Origin: Acidisoma sp. L85
Lineage (GTDB): Bacteria > Pseudomonadota > Alphaproteobacteria > Acetobacterales > Acetobacteraceae
Direction of reading: 5' to 3'
Length of the DNA: 64,000 nucleotides
Assembly (NCBI RefSeq): GCF_009765865.1
Contig: NZ_LMUQ01000061.1
Coordinates: 128,597 to 192,596, forward strand
Below, one piece after another: positions 54,087 to 63,371 of this stretch. Made by a program: the position numbers and the translations under genes. Positions within the stretch are counted from its first letter, which is position 1. Every line of letters starts with the position of its first letter. Under the pieces are notes generated by a model. That model was not told the DNA's origin. It was given only the letters and a program-made list of their open reading frames with translations, and did no database searches.

Positions 54087-56594
54087 ATGAAGACCCAGGC
54101 GCGCGTTGTAGTGATCGGCGGCGGCGCCGTGGGCGTGGGCACGCTCTACCATCTCGCCAAGAAGGGTTGGAGCGATGTCGTTCTCATCGAACGGCGGGAG
54201 CTGACCTCGGGTTCCACCTGGCACGCCGCCGGGCTGCTGCCGCTGTTCAACCTCAGCTATTCCGTCGGCCAGCTGCACAAGTATTCGCTGGAGCTGTACC
54301 GGGGGCTCGAGGCCGAGACCGGACAGAATGTCGGCCTGTCGCGCGTCTCCAATATCCGCCTCGCCCGCACCCAGGACCGGCTCGACGAATATAAGTATTA
54401 CGCCGGCGTGGCGCGCACCATCGGCGTACGGACGGACTTTCTGACGCCCATTGAGGTGAAGGAAATCTGGCCGCTGATGGAGACCGGCGACATCATCGGC
54501 GCAATCCAGCATGTCGATGACGGCTATATCCAGCCCGCCGACCTCACCCAGGCTTTCGCCACCGGCGCCCGCAAGCGCGGCGCGGAAATCTATCGCAATA
54601 CCACCGTGACGGCGATCACCCAGAAGCCGAACGGCGAATGGCTGGTGACGACCGACAAGGGCGAGATCACCTGCGAGCATGTCGTCTCCGCCACCGGCAA
54701 TTTCGCGCGCAAGACGGGCGAGATGGTGGGGCTCGATATCCCGGTGATCCCGGTCGAACACCAATACATCGTGACCGAACAGCATCCGCTCATCATGGAG
54801 CGCCGCGCCAAGGGATTGCCCGAGATGGGCGTGCTGCGCGAGGCAGACTCGTCATGGTACATGCGCGAGGAAGCCGGCGGGTTGCTGCTCGGGCCGTACG
54901 AGGTCGGCGCGCCCTGTTGCTACGTCGATGGTCCCTCGCCGCAGTCCGAATACGAGCTGTTCCAGGAGGATCTCGACCGCCTCGCGCCCTATATCGAGAC
55001 CGCCATCGAGCGCGTGCCGGCATTCGGAGAGGTGGGCGTCAAGAAAGTCTACAACGGCGCCATCGCCTATACGCCGGATGGCAGCCCGATCGTCGGGCCG
55101 GCCTGGCACCTCAAGAATTTCTGGCTCAACGAGGGCCATAGCTTCGGCATCACGGCTGCCGGTGGCGCAGGCTGGCAATTGGCGGAATGGATCGTCGAGG
55201 GCGAGCCTTCGGTCGATATGATGGGCGTCGATCCGCGCCGTTTCGGGCCCTATGCCGGGCGCGGCTATCTGCGGCAGAAGACCGAGGAAGCCTATGCCAA
55301 GGTCTTCAGCATACACTATCCCGAGGAGGAGCGCGGCGCCGCGCGTGGCCTCAAGCGCTCGCCTTGCTACGACCGCATGGCGGCGAAAGGCGCGGTGTTC
55401 GGCACGGTCTATGGCTGGGAGCGGCCGGGCTGGTTCGCGCCGGAAGGCTATGCGCTGTCGGAGGCCGATCTCGCCAAACCGAATGTGCTGGTGAACGAGA
55501 ACCACGCGGAGCCCGAAAAGGACGGCCGCATCCGCGAGAAATGGAGCTTCCGCCGCTCCAACGCCTTCGACTTCGTCGGCCGCGAGGCAAAGCATGTGCA
55601 TGAGAAGGTCGGCCTGCTCGACATGAGCGCCTTCGCGAAATTCGAGATTTCGGGTCCGGGCGCCGCCGAATGGCTCGACCAAATCCTGACCAACAAGACG
55701 CCGAAGCCAGGGCGCGTCTCGCTGTCTTATCTGCTGACCAAGCGCGGCGGTGTGCGTGCGGAATTCACTGTCTTCGGCATAGGCGCGAATAGTTTCTACC
55801 TCGTCTCCGCTGGCGCGCTGGAGCGTCACGACAGCGACTATCTGTTCAAGCTGGTGCCCACCGATGGCAGCGTCACCTTGCAGAAGGTGACGACACAGTA
55901 TGGCGTTTTCGTTCTCGCCGGACCGCGCTCGCGGGCGCTGCTCGCGAAGCTGACCGAGACGGATCTGTCGAATGCGAGCTTCCCCTGGCTGACGGGCAAG
56001 ATGATCTCGGTGGGGACGGCGACGGCGCTGGCCATGCGCGTCAACTATGTCGGCGAGTTAGGATGGGAGCTGCACCACCCGATCGAGATGCAGAACTACC
56101 TGTTTGACCTGCTGTTCGAGGCGGGTGCGGAGTTCGAGCTGCGGCCCTTCGGCATCAAGGCGATGGACGCGCTGCGGCTGGAAAAGTCCTACAAAATTAT
56201 CCCGCGCGAGATGTCGATCGAATATTCGGCCTACGAGTCTGGTCTCGATCGCTTCATCTCGCTGAAAAAGGGCGATTTCATCGGCAAGGACGCTTTGCTG
56301 GCCTGGAAGGAACGCGGCGTGGGCAATGCGTTTGTCACGCTGGAAGTGCATGACGTGACGGATGCGGATGCGCGCGGGTCGGAGCCAATCCATATCGCCA
56401 ATGAGCTGGTCGGCCGCACAACATCCGGCGGCTTTGGCTGGCGCGTGAGAAAATCCTTGGCGCTCGCGATGGTGCGGCCAGATCTCGCGAAAGCCGGGCA
56501 GGCTTTGGAGGTGACGATCCTGGGTGAGCGCCACCGCGCGACGGTGATCGCCGATTCACCCTTCGACGCAGCGAATGATTCGCTAAGAGGCTGA
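54087..56594 (+). CDS. Dimethylglycine dehydrogenase-like FAD/GcvT enzyme
   Basis: 835-residue fusion of a DAO-type FAD oxidoreductase and a GcvT-type folate domain, the layout of dimethylglycine dehydrogenase and sarcosine dehydrogenase. Start ATG 54087, just before VVVIGGGAVGVGTLYHLAKKG. His46 in LTSGSTWHAAGLLPLFN corresponds to the histidine that carries covalent FAD in mammalian DMGDH. The middle has NEGHSFGITAAGGAGWQLAEW. The folate part starts near 470 with VGLLDMSAFAKFEISGPGAAEWL and contains MRVNYVGELGWELHHP and LRLEKSYKIIPREM. In this island it would convert dimethylglycine from GbcAB to sarcosine; Pseudomonas uses unrelated DgcAB for that step. Role from context and family. Confidence 0.88.
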   Translation: MKTQARVVVIGGGAVGVGTLYHLAKKGWSDVVLIERRELTSGSTWHAAGLLPLFNLSYSVGQLHKYSLELYRGLEAETGQNVGLSRVSNIRLARTQDRLDEYKYYAGVARTIGVRTDFLTPIEVKEIWPLMETGDIIGAIQHVDDGYIQPADLTQAFATGARKRGAEIYRNTTVTAITQKPNGEWLVTTDKGEITCEHVVSATGNFARKTGEMVGLDIPVIPVEHQYIVTEQHPLIMERRAKGLPEMGVLREADSSWYMREEAGGLLLGPYEVGAPCCYVDGPSPQSEYELFQEDLDRLAPYIETAIERVPAFGEVGVKKVYNGAIAYTPDGSPIVGPAWHLKNFWLNEGHSFGITAAGGAGWQLAEWIVEGEPSVDMMGVDPRRFGPYAGRGYLRQKTEEAYAKVFSIHYPEEERGAARGLKRSPCYDRMAAKGAVFGTVYGWERPGWFAPEGYALSEADLAKPNVLVNENHAEPEKDGRIREKWSFRRSNAFDFVGREAKHVHEKVGLLDMSAFAKFEISGPGAAEWLDQILTNKTPKPGRVSLSYLLTKRGGVRAEFTVFGIGANSFYLVSAGALERHDSDYLFKLVPTDGSVTLQKVTTQYGVFVLAGPRSRALLAKLTETDLSNASFPWLTGKMISVGTATALAMRVNYVGELGWELHHPIEMQNYLFDLLFEAGAEFELRPFGIKAMDALRLEKSYKIIPREMSIEYSAYESGLDRFISLKKGDFIGKDALLAWKERGVGNAFVTLEVHDVTDADARGSEPIHIANELVGRTTSGGFGWRVRKSLALAMVRPDLAKAGQALEVTILGERHRATVIADSPFDAANDSLRG

Positions 56595-56616
56595 CCACAA
56601 CCTCGGAACCTCCGCC

Positions 56617-57291
56617 ATGCGATTGCGCGACGCCGCTTTTGCTCTTGCCTTCCTCGCGGCGCCGGCGGTCGCGCATGCGGATACCATGCTTGAACTGTCC
56701 GCCGCAGGCGCGGTGGAGGCAAAGCCGGATGAGTTGCGGGCGGCTTTGACGGCTTCGGCAGCGGCGGCGAACGCGGCTGCCGCGCAGTCGCAGGTGAATG
56801 ACGCAGTCACGCGCGCCTTGGCGGCGGCGAAGACGGCTCCCGCAGTGACGGCGAGCACCGACGCCTATTCCGTCTGGCACGAGACGGATCCGAAGGATGT
56901 CTGGCGCGCCAGTCAGGGCGTCGCATTGCGCTCGAAGGATGGCGGCGCGCTGCTCGGCTTGGTGGGAACGTTGCAGGCTCAGGGCCTCGCGGTGAATGAC
57001 CTAGGCTGGCAACTCACGACCGAGGCGCGAGACGCGGCCTATGCGCAGGCGATGGCGAAGGCGATCACGGCACTTGAGGTTCGCGGCCGGGTGGTCGCCA
57101 GGCTGCTGCACCTCACCTTCATCGGTTTCCAGCGGATGAGTGTCGGCGAGGATGGCGGCAGCGCGCGGCCCATGCCGATGATGCGCATGATGGCCACCGC
57201 CGCACCGTCCGGCCCGCCGAATGCGCAGGCGGACAGCCAGACGGTGACCGCGACGGTTTCAGGCACCGCGCGGCTGATTACCGGCGAGTAG
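56617..57291 (+). CDS. SIMPL domain (DUF541) periplasmic protein
   Basis: 224-residue exported protein of the SIMPL/DUF541 family (E. coli YggE type, linked to oxidative stress). Signal peptide at 1-21 (LRDAAFALAFLAAPAVAHA). Mature part: LELSAAGAVEAKPDELRAALTASAAA, VNDAVTRALAA, AYSVWHETDPKDVWRASQGV, QLTTEARDAAYAQAMAKAITAL, which fits the repeat-like SIMPL fold. Met-rich patch MPMMRMMATAA near 185 is unusual. 22 bases after the dimethylglycine dehydrogenase-like gene, so possibly in its transcript; no functional link is known. Confidence 0.8.
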   Translation: MRLRDAAFALAFLAAPAVAHADTMLELSAAGAVEAKPDELRAALTASAAAANAAAAQSQVNDAVTRALAAAKTAPAVTASTDAYSVWHETDPKDVWRASQGVALRSKDGGALLGLVGTLQAQGLAVNDLGWQLTTEARDAAYAQAMAKAITALEVRGRVVARLLHLTFIGFQRMSVGEDGGSARPMPMMRMMATAAPSGPPNAQADSQTVTATVSGTARLITGE

Positions 57292-57344
57292 TACGAACAG
57301 CATCTCGTCGCTAGCGGCGAGATGACCCGTTCAGCAGCCACCAT

Positions 57345-57445
57345 CGTCATGCTCGGCGAAGGCCGAGCATCCACGCCTTGTCTGCGTGACATAGGCAAAC
57401 CGTGGATGGCACGGGGTGCCCCGCACGCCTTCGCGTGCCATGACG
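57345..57445 (+). repeat. Dispersed palindromic repeat, copy 6
   Basis: Begins CGTCATGCTCGGCGAAGGCC and ends GCCTTCGCGTGCCATGACG, with the extra GGCACGGGGTGCC hairpin shared with copy 2. It lies between convergent genes. Confidence 0.8.
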
Positions 57446-57495
57446 GTGGGGAGTCGGCCGATCGCCCGGTTTGCGCTGCTCACACTAGCCGTTGC

Positions 57496-58500
57496 TCAAA
57501 ACCCCTCCAGCACGATCTTTCCAATCGCCGTGCCCTTCTCCATCGTCTCATGCGCCCGCTTGAGGTTTGCGGCATTGATCGTGCCGTAATGCTCGCCGCG
57601 CGTGGTGCGCAGAACGCCGCGGTCAACCAGGCGCGCGACGAGTTCGAGAATCGTCTGCTGCTCGACCATGTCGGCGGTGTGGAAAACCGAGCGCGTGAAC
57701 ATCGACTCCCAGTGCAGCGCGATCGACCGCGACTTCAGTTCGCGCGCGTCAAAAGGCTGCGGATCGTCGATAAGCCCGATATGGCCCTCCGGCATAACCG
57801 CCTTCACAAGCTCGCCAAAGGCCGGCGTATTCGTGCTGAACACGTAATCCACGCCCTTCAGCCCGAGATCTGCGAGTTGCCCGGAGAGGCTGCGCTTGTG
57901 GCTGATCACGTCATGCGCGCCCATCTCCTTGCACCAGGCAACCGTCTCGGGCCGGCTCGCGGTCGCGATCACGCGCAGGCCGGTGAGCTTGCGCGCAAGC
58001 TGAATCGCCATCGAGCCGACACCGCCGGCGCCCCCAATCATCAGCAGCGTGCCCGAACTCACCTTGGCATCGCGCGGAATGCGAAAACGGTCGAACAGCA
58101 TTTCCCACGCGGTCAGCGCCGTGAGCGGCAAAGCCGCCGCGTCGGCGAAGGAGAGCGAACGCGGCTTGTGGCCGACGATGCGCTCATCCACGAGATGAAA
58201 CTCGCTGTTGGTACCTGGGCGGTTGATGGTACCGGCGTACCAGACCTCGTCGCCGATGCTGAAGTGCCGCACGTCCGGACCCATGCCTCGGACAATGCCG
58301 GCCGCGTCGAAACCGAGAACACGCTCCTCACCCAGCGGCTCGGCGGTGCGGCGCACTTTCGTATCGACCGGATTGACCGAGACCGCCTTGATCTCAACCA
58401 GCAGGTCGGCGTGGCGCGGATGCGGTTCGGGGTGATGGACGTCGATCAGGGCATCCTCATGCGTGATCGGATAGGCGTGGGTGAAGGCTACTGCTTTCAT
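57496..58500 (-). CDS. Zinc-binding-type alcohol dehydrogenase family protein (quinone oxidoreductase-like MDR)
   Basis: 334 residues from ATG 58500. Medium-chain dehydrogenase/reductase with N-terminal GroES-like part (IKAVSVNPVDTKVRR, LGFDAAGIVRGMG) and NAD(P)H domain (LLMIGGAGGVGSMAIQLARKL, RVIATASRPETVAWCKEMGA). It lacks the zinc-ligand cysteines of classical alcohol dehydrogenases, so it fits the zinc-free group of quinone oxidoreductases. End LKRAHETMEKGTAIGKIVLE is typical. Substrate unknown. Monocistronic, with repeat copy 6 downstream. Confidence 0.92.
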   Translation of the reverse strand: MKAVAFTHAYPITHEDALIDVHHPEPHPRHADLLVEIKAVSVNPVDTKVRRTAEPLGEERVLGFDAAGIVRGMGPDVRHFSIGDEVWYAGTINRPGTNSEFHLVDERIVGHKPRSLSFADAAALPLTALTAWEMLFDRFRIPRDAKVSSGTLLMIGGAGGVGSMAIQLARKLTGLRVIATASRPETVAWCKEMGAHDVISHKRSLSGQLADLGLKGVDYVFSTNTPAFGELVKAVMPEGHIGLIDDPQPFDARELKSRSIALHWESMFTRSVFHTADMVEQQTILELVARLVDRGVLRTTRGEHYGTINAANLKRAHETMEKGTAIGKIVLEGF

Positions 58501-58593
58501 GCGCAACTCCTTGGTCCAAAGCGAGGCGGGTTCACCCGAGAAGGGCGGCGTAAGCTGTGTCCGAATGGTTCGTTGGAGAAGCGGAATTGGCGC

Positions 58594-59316
58594 TCAGCCG
58601 ATACGCATGAGGCGCGGTCCATCCCGCCTCAGCCAGGCGGCGTCACGCTCCCATCCCGCATGCAGTTCGCCGACCAGCGACCAGAAAGCGCGGCCGTGAT
58701 CGAGGTGCCGCAAATGCGCCGCCTCATGCGCGGCCACATAGGCCTGGATCCTCGGCGGTGCCATGACGAGGCGCCAACTAAAGGCGAGCGTGCCATCCGG
58801 CGCGCAACTGCCCCAGCGACTGCGCGTATCCTTGATCAGAACCCGGCGGGGTTTCAGCCCGGCGACGGTGGCCTTCTCCCAGGCGAGCGCGGTGAGGCGG
58901 CGCCGCGCCTCCAGCCTGAGGCAGTCGGCAACGCGCCGCCGGAGAAAGGCTGGATCGCCCGAAACGATGATCTCGCCAGCCTCGATCGAGGCAGCGCCTG
59001 GCCGATGTCTGTGGTGTCGGATGGCATGCGGCGTGCCATGCACCGGCACTTCCGCGCCATCGGCGAAAACGATGCTTTCCGGCAGTGCCGCCAACCGTCC
59101 CCTCACCCAATCCGCATGGTCCTTCAGCATCGTCAGACCGGTGCGGCGGGAGGAACGCATGGGGAGGGTGACGACCACCGTGCCGTCGCGCGGATCGATG
59201 CGCAGAGTAAGGCGCCGGGCGTGACCGCTGCGCCGCCATTTCACCTGAACGGGGCCGCCGGGCATGGCGACGGTCTCGATCTCCGGCTCGGTCGCGACGA
59301 GCCGGCTTACGGGCAT
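58594..59316 (-). CDS. YgjP-like (DUF45/WLM-type) metallopeptidase-fold protein
   Basis: 240-residue protein of the YgjP/M48-like metallohydrolase group. Zinc motif AAHEAAHLRHLDHGRAFW (His-Glu-x-x-His and a later His), preceded by LIKDTRSRWGSCAPDGTLAFSWRLVMAP, which is diagnostic of the group. The N-terminal half has WRRSGHARRLTLRIDPRDGTVVVTLP and an RR-rich segment. E. coli YgjP has been described as a UTP pyrophosphatase, so a peptidase role is not certain. It is 5 bases downstream of the nitronate monooxygenase gene. Confidence 0.88.
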   Translation of the reverse strand: MPVSRLVATEPEIETVAMPGGPVQVKWRRSGHARRLTLRIDPRDGTVVVTLPMRSSRRTGLTMLKDHADWVRGRLAALPESIVFADGAEVPVHGTPHAIRHHRHRPGAASIEAGEIIVSGDPAFLRRRVADCLRLEARRRLTALAWEKATVAGLKPRRVLIKDTRSRWGSCAPDGTLAFSWRLVMAPPRIQAYVAAHEAAHLRHLDHGRAFWSLVGELHAGWERDAAWLRRDGPRLMRIG

Positions 59317-59321
59317 CGGAC

Positions 59322-60734
59322 TCAGCGTCCGGTCGTGATCCGCTCGAAGAGCTGCTTCACCGTCGGGATGAAGCCGTTCGAGTAGAAGGGATCGAGCGCG
59401 AAGCGGAAGCCGTTATGACCGCTGAACATGAGATTGTCCTCGGTCGTTTCCTGCCGTTCCGCCTCATGGCCGATAGTCTGCAAGGTCTTCTGGATGCAGA
59501 AGCTACGCGGATCGGCCTTCTTGCCGTTCGAGTAGTCGGGCGCTTCCTGACTCCAGTTCGAGAAGCGGCACTGGCTAAGACAGCCCATGCAATCGACCTG
59601 GTCCTGGTAGATCTGCCCCGCGGTTTCGGGGGTGACAAAGATCAGCGTGGTGTCCGGCGTGCGCAGCGCCTCGGTAAAGCCCTGGGAGGCCCATTTGCGC
59701 ACTCGCGCGAGGTCCTGGCGGGTCAGATAGACGATACGCTTGCGCGGGCCGACACCGAACTCGGCCAGATGCTCGCCCACGATCTCCGTGGTGTAGGCGA
59801 CCTGTCGCTCGCTGCGGCCACGCAGTTCCTGGATGAAGCCGTTATTGACCGCGCTCGAATAGAAGCCGGTGGGGCTGAAGCGGTTGAGGAAGATGTCGCC
59901 CTTTTTGAGCGTGAGCAGCTTCTGCTTCCAGTTCGCGCCAATCGGGCTTTCCACGGTCAGCAGCGGACGCGTACCGAACTGGAAGGCGATAGGGCCAAGA
60001 TCGGGATTGTCGATCCAGTCCTCCCACTCCTCCAGCCACCAGACGCCGCCGGCCATGATGATGGGGGTATCATCGAGCCCGAAGGCGCGCATCTGCCGGC
60101 GCAGAGCCAGCACGCGCGGGAAAGGATCCTCGGGTCTCGACGGATCCTCGCCGTTCGACAGGCCGTTATGGCCGCCAGCGAGCCAGGGATCCTCATAGAC
60201 GACACCGCCCAGGAGGTTTGATGCCTTGTGATAGGCGCGCTTCCATAAGGCGCTGAAAGCGCGGGCCGAGGAGACTATGGGGTAGTAGTGGACGCCGAAA
60301 CGTGTCGCGATGTCGGACAGGCGATAGGGCATCCCGGCGCCGCAGGTCAGGCCGTTGATGAGGCCCTTGGCCCCTTCCAGTACCCCGGTAATGACGCGTT
60401 CGGCCGCGCCCATCTCCCACAGGATATTGGCGTTGATCCGGCCCTTGCCGCCGTTAATCTCATGGGCCTGCTGCGCCTGGGCGATGCCGCCGGAGATCGC
60501 ATAGGCGACGAGTTCCTCATGCCGGTCCCGCCGGGTCCGGCCGTGATAGACCTGCGGGATCGGGCGCCCGTCCTCGTCATAGCTATCCGCGTTCACCGCG
60601 CTGAAGGTGCCGATGCCGCCCGAGGCCGCCCAGTGGCCGCAGGTTTCCCCGTCCGTGACCGCCACGCCCTTGCCGCCCTCGACAAGCGGAAGCACGTCCA
60701 CCCCGCCCATCCGTATCGCGTTCAGCGCCTTCAT
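59322..60734 (-). CDS. Nitronate monooxygenase-like FMN enzyme with cysteine-rich C-terminus
   Basis: 470 residues from ATG 60734, preceded by TGAGGTC; the frame stays open to 60905 but the upstream part is low in similarity. FMN TIM-barrel of the nitronate monooxygenase/FabK family: PLVEGGKGVAVTDGETCGHWAASGGIGT-type start, INANILWEMG, LINGLTCGAGMPYRLSDIATRF, IPIIMAGGVWW-like segment. The tail DCMGCLSQCRFSNW with three cysteines, and a later Cys in SFCIQKTLQ, suggests an iron-sulfur site not present in the usual enzyme. The substrate is not known; propionate-3-nitronate is typical of relatives. Adjacent YgjP gene is on the same strand. Confidence 0.85.
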   Translation of the reverse strand: MKALNAIRMGGVDVLPLVEGGKGVAVTDGETCGHWAASGGIGTFSAVNADSYDEDGRPIPQVYHGRTRRDRHEELVAYAISGGIAQAQQAHEINGGKGRINANILWEMGAAERVITGVLEGAKGLINGLTCGAGMPYRLSDIATRFGVHYYPIVSSARAFSALWKRAYHKASNLLGGVVYEDPWLAGGHNGLSNGEDPSRPEDPFPRVLALRRQMRAFGLDDTPIIMAGGVWWLEEWEDWIDNPDLGPIAFQFGTRPLLTVESPIGANWKQKLLTLKKGDIFLNRFSPTGFYSSAVNNGFIQELRGRSERQVAYTTEIVGEHLAEFGVGPRKRIVYLTRQDLARVRKWASQGFTEALRTPDTTLIFVTPETAGQIYQDQVDCMGCLSQCRFSNWSQEAPDYSNGKKADPRSFCIQKTLQTIGHEAERQETTEDNLMFSGHNGFRFALDPFYSNGFIPTVKQLFERITTGR

Positions 60735-60964
60735 GACCTCATTTCCGATTGGCTCAGGACCCGCCCCGTCGCCGGTGTCTCGCCTAGCCTCCGGAGCGAC
60801 AGGCCCTCGCCGGATCGGCCGGGCGCCCTTTTGCCACTGCGTGAACGAATTCCCTAGCGTGCCGAGTGGGTTTTCCACAAGTGGATTGCTGAGCGCCACT
60901 CCCATGCACAGCTCATGAAACTAGCGTGAGGGGGTGTTTTAGCCGCCGCGGCAAATCTACAACG

Positions 60965-61846
60965 ATGACAGAAGCGGGTTACCCCGGTTCAATGGACGCC
61001 ATGGATACCGAAGACCGGCCCCCGCCCCTCGTCGTCTTAGAGCCCGCGCCCCAGACGGCGGCGGTGATCTTTGCCTCGCCCCATTCCGGCGCGCACTACC
61101 CGCCTGACTTCCTCGTGGCGAGCCGCCTCACCGCCCATACACTCCGGCGGAGCGAGGATTTTTGTGTCGACCGGCTGTTCGCGGCAGCCCCCAGCCGGGG
61201 CGCCCCTCTGATCTCCGCCACTTTCCCGCGCGCCTATTGCGATCCGAATCGCGAACCATGGGAACTCGATCCTAGCATGTTCGAGGATCCCTTGCCGGCC
61301 TGGGTCACCACCAGCAGCGTCCGCATCGGCGCCGGGCTGGGCACGATCCCCCGGATCGTCGCCTCGGGCGAGGCGATCTACGACCATAAGCTCCGATTCG
61401 CGGAGGCCGAGGCGCGCATCCACCTGTGCTGGGAGCCGTATCACCACGCGCTCAAGGGCCTGCTCGACCGCACCCGCGCGACTTTCGGGCGCTGCCTGCT
61501 CGTGGACTGCCACTCGATGCCTTCGATGACGGGGGCCACGACGCCCGATATCGTGCTCGGCGACGCCCATGGCACGTCCTGCGCCGGGATCATCACCCGG
61601 CGAACCGAGGAGTTCCTCACCCTTCGCGGCTATAGCCTGCGGCGGAACGACCCCTATGCCGGGGGTTTCGTGACCCGGCACTATGGCCGGCCGCGCGATC
61701 AGGTGCATGGCCTGCAGATCGAGATTGCCCGTCGCCTCTACATGGACGAGCACCGGATGGAACCGCATGGCGGGTTTCGGAGCTTGCAAAGGGATCTTTC
61801 GGATCTGGTTACCTATATGACGAGCGACGGCTTCCTGCCGTCCTGA
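60965..61846 (+). CDS. N-formylglutamate amidohydrolase
   Basis: 293-residue zinc hydrolase of the N-formylglutamate deformylase (HutG-type) family, which splits formate from N-formylglutamate at the end of one histidine degradation route. Start ATG 60965. Motifs: VIFASPHSGAHYPPDFL, SEDFCVDRLFAAAP, ATFPRAYCDPNREPWELDP, LLVDCHSMPSM and DIVLGDAHGTSCAG, which carry the metal and substrate residues; near the end LQIEIARRLYMDE. No other hut gene is in the window, so the actual substrate may be another N-formyl or N-acyl amino acid. Confidence 0.92.
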   Translation: MTEAGYPGSMDAMDTEDRPPPLVVLEPAPQTAAVIFASPHSGAHYPPDFLVASRLTAHTLRRSEDFCVDRLFAAAPSRGAPLISATFPRAYCDPNREPWELDPSMFEDPLPAWVTTSSVRIGAGLGTIPRIVASGEAIYDHKLRFAEAEARIHLCWEPYHHALKGLLDRTRATFGRCLLVDCHSMPSMTGATTPDIVLGDAHGTSCAGIITRRTEEFLTLRGYSLRRNDPYAGGFVTRHYGRPRDQVHGLQIEIARRLYMDEHRMEPHGGFRSLQRDLSDLVTYMTSDGFLPS

Positions 61847-61890
61847 CGGATCGTCCCATCGGCACCCAGCTTCTCTAGGAGTCTACCTTC

Positions 61891-62157
61891 ATGCGTCTGC
61901 TTCCCCTATTCGGCGCGCTGGCGCTGGTCGCGGCGTCCGGCATTTCAGCAGCCCGGGCCGAGCCCGGCGGCTGTCTGAAATACGGCGCGGTCGGCGCGGT
62001 CGGCGGCCATCTGATGCATCATGGCGTCCTAGGCGCGGCGGGCGGCTGCGCGGCGGGAATGTACAAGCGCCACGAATACCGCAAGCATGAGAAGGAAATG
62101 CAGGAACAACAGGAAATGCAGGAAGTGAAGCCCACCGGCAGCGGGCAGAACCTCTAG
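61891..62157 (+). CDS. Small exported glycine-rich protein
   Basis: 88 residues with a signal peptide of about 22 ([20 protein letters not shown]). The mature part is a Gly/Ala-rich hydrophobic stretch with [22 protein letters not shown] of glycine-zipper type, containing several His, followed by a charged [19 protein letters not shown] tail of helical character. Similar short proteins in Alphaproteobacteria have no known role. 44 bases after the amidohydrolase and 14 before the next gene, so it could be in one transcript. Confidence 0.7.
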   Translation: MRLLPLFGALALVAASGISAARAEPGGCLKYGAVGAVGGHLMHHGVLGAAGGCAAGMYKRHEYRKHEKEMQEQQEMQEVKPTGSGQNL

Positions 62158-62171
62158 CCCGGCGCGTTCCG

Positions 62172-63218
62172 GTGGAACTCGGCATCTACAGCTTCGGCGA
62201 GACGCGCCACGATCCCGCGACCGGGCGCCAGATCGACGCCGGACAGCGGATGCGCGACCTCGTCGAGGAAATCGTGCTGGCGGATCAGGTCGGGCTCGAT
62301 GTCTTCGGCCTCGGCGAGCATCACCGGCCGGATTACGTGGTCTCTGCCCCCGCCGTGATCCTGGCAGCCGCAGCAGCGCGGACACGGCGCATCCGGCTCA
62401 CCAGCGCCGTCACCGTGCTGAGTTCCGAGGATCCGGTGCGGGTCCTGCAGGATTACGCGACGCTCGACCTGCTGTCGGAGGGTCGCGCGGAGATCATGGC
62501 GGGGCGCGGCTCCTTCATCGAGTCGTTCCCGCTCTTCGGCTACGCCCTGGACGACTACGAGTCGCTGTTCACGGAGAAGCTCGATCTCCTCGTGAAGCTG
62601 CGGGCGGATCAGGGAATTACCTGGAGCGGCGAGCATCGGGCGGCGCTGACGGGCGAGCCAGTGTATCCGCGATCCGAGCAGGCGAGCCTACCCATCTGGG
62701 TGGCGGTCGGCGGCACTCCGGCCTCAGCCTCGCGGGCGGCCCGGCTGGGGCTGCCGATGGCGGTCGCGATCATCGGCGGCGAGCCGGCGCGGTTCGCGCC
62801 TTTGCTGGAGTATTATCGCGAGTCGGGGCGCCGGGCCGGTCACGCGGCCGCGGCCCTGCCGGTCGGCATCAACTCGCACGGTTTCGTCGCCGACAGCGCG
62901 GAACAGGCGGCGGCGGAGTTCTACCCATCCTTTGCCGAAGTCATGAACCGGCTTGGCCGCGAGCGCGGTTGGAGCGCCATGTCCCCGGCTCAATATGACG
63001 AGATGCGCGGACCGCGTGGCGCCCTGCTGATCGGCGGGCCGGAGGAGGTGGCGGAGAAGATCTTGGCGCAGCACGCGGTGCTGAAGCACCAGCGATTCTT
63101 GCTGCAGGTCAGCGTCGGGCCGATGCCGCATGACCGGATCATGCGGGCGATCGAGCTTTTTGGCACACGGGTGGCGCCTATTGTGCGGGCAGAAGTGGCG
63201 CGGCGGGAAGCGGCTTGA
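62172..63218 (+). CDS. LLM-class flavin-dependent oxidoreductase
   Basis: 348-residue luciferase-like monooxygenase from a GTG at 62172 ([10 protein letters not shown]). FMN TIM-barrel with the family sequence [43 protein letters not shown] in pieces, [26 protein letters not shown] and [24 protein letters not shown]. Needs reduced FMN from a separate reductase. The substrate is unknown. Last gene before repeat copy 7. Confidence 0.92.
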   Translation: MELGIYSFGETRHDPATGRQIDAGQRMRDLVEEIVLADQVGLDVFGLGEHHRPDYVVSAPAVILAAAAARTRRIRLTSAVTVLSSEDPVRVLQDYATLDLLSEGRAEIMAGRGSFIESFPLFGYALDDYESLFTEKLDLLVKLRADQGITWSGEHRAALTGEPVYPRSEQASLPIWVAVGGTPASASRAARLGLPMAVAIIGGEPARFAPLLEYYRESGRRAGHAAAALPVGINSHGFVADSAEQAAAEFYPSFAEVMNRLGRERGWSAMSPAQYDEMRGPRGALLIGGPEEVAEKILAQHAVLKHQRFLLQVSVGPMPHDRIMRAIELFGTRVAPIVRAEVARREAA

Positions 63219-63227
63219 CGGCCGGTT

Positions 63228-63318
63228 CGTCATGCTCGGCGAAGGCCGAGCATCCACGCCTTTACTGCCTCGCCCGAGAAAGAAAGGCGTGGATCCTCGG
63301 CCTTCGCCGAGGATGACG
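63228..63318. repeat. Dispersed palindromic repeat, copy 7
   Basis: Begins CGTCATGCTCGGCGAAGGCC and ends GGCCTTCGCCGAGGATGACG, so both ends are of the CTCGGC type; an almost fully symmetric version. It lies between convergent genes. Confidence 0.8.
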
Positions 63319-63371
63319 AGGAGACAATTCCCGGTGCAGGTTGCTGGCGCAGCCGCACCGGCCAAAAGTGC

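Noticed and set aside
57322-59385. 687-codon plus-strand frame opposite the MDR and YgjP genes
   Set aside because: Spans two real minus-strand genes and a repeat; composition typical of antisense GC-rich DNA.
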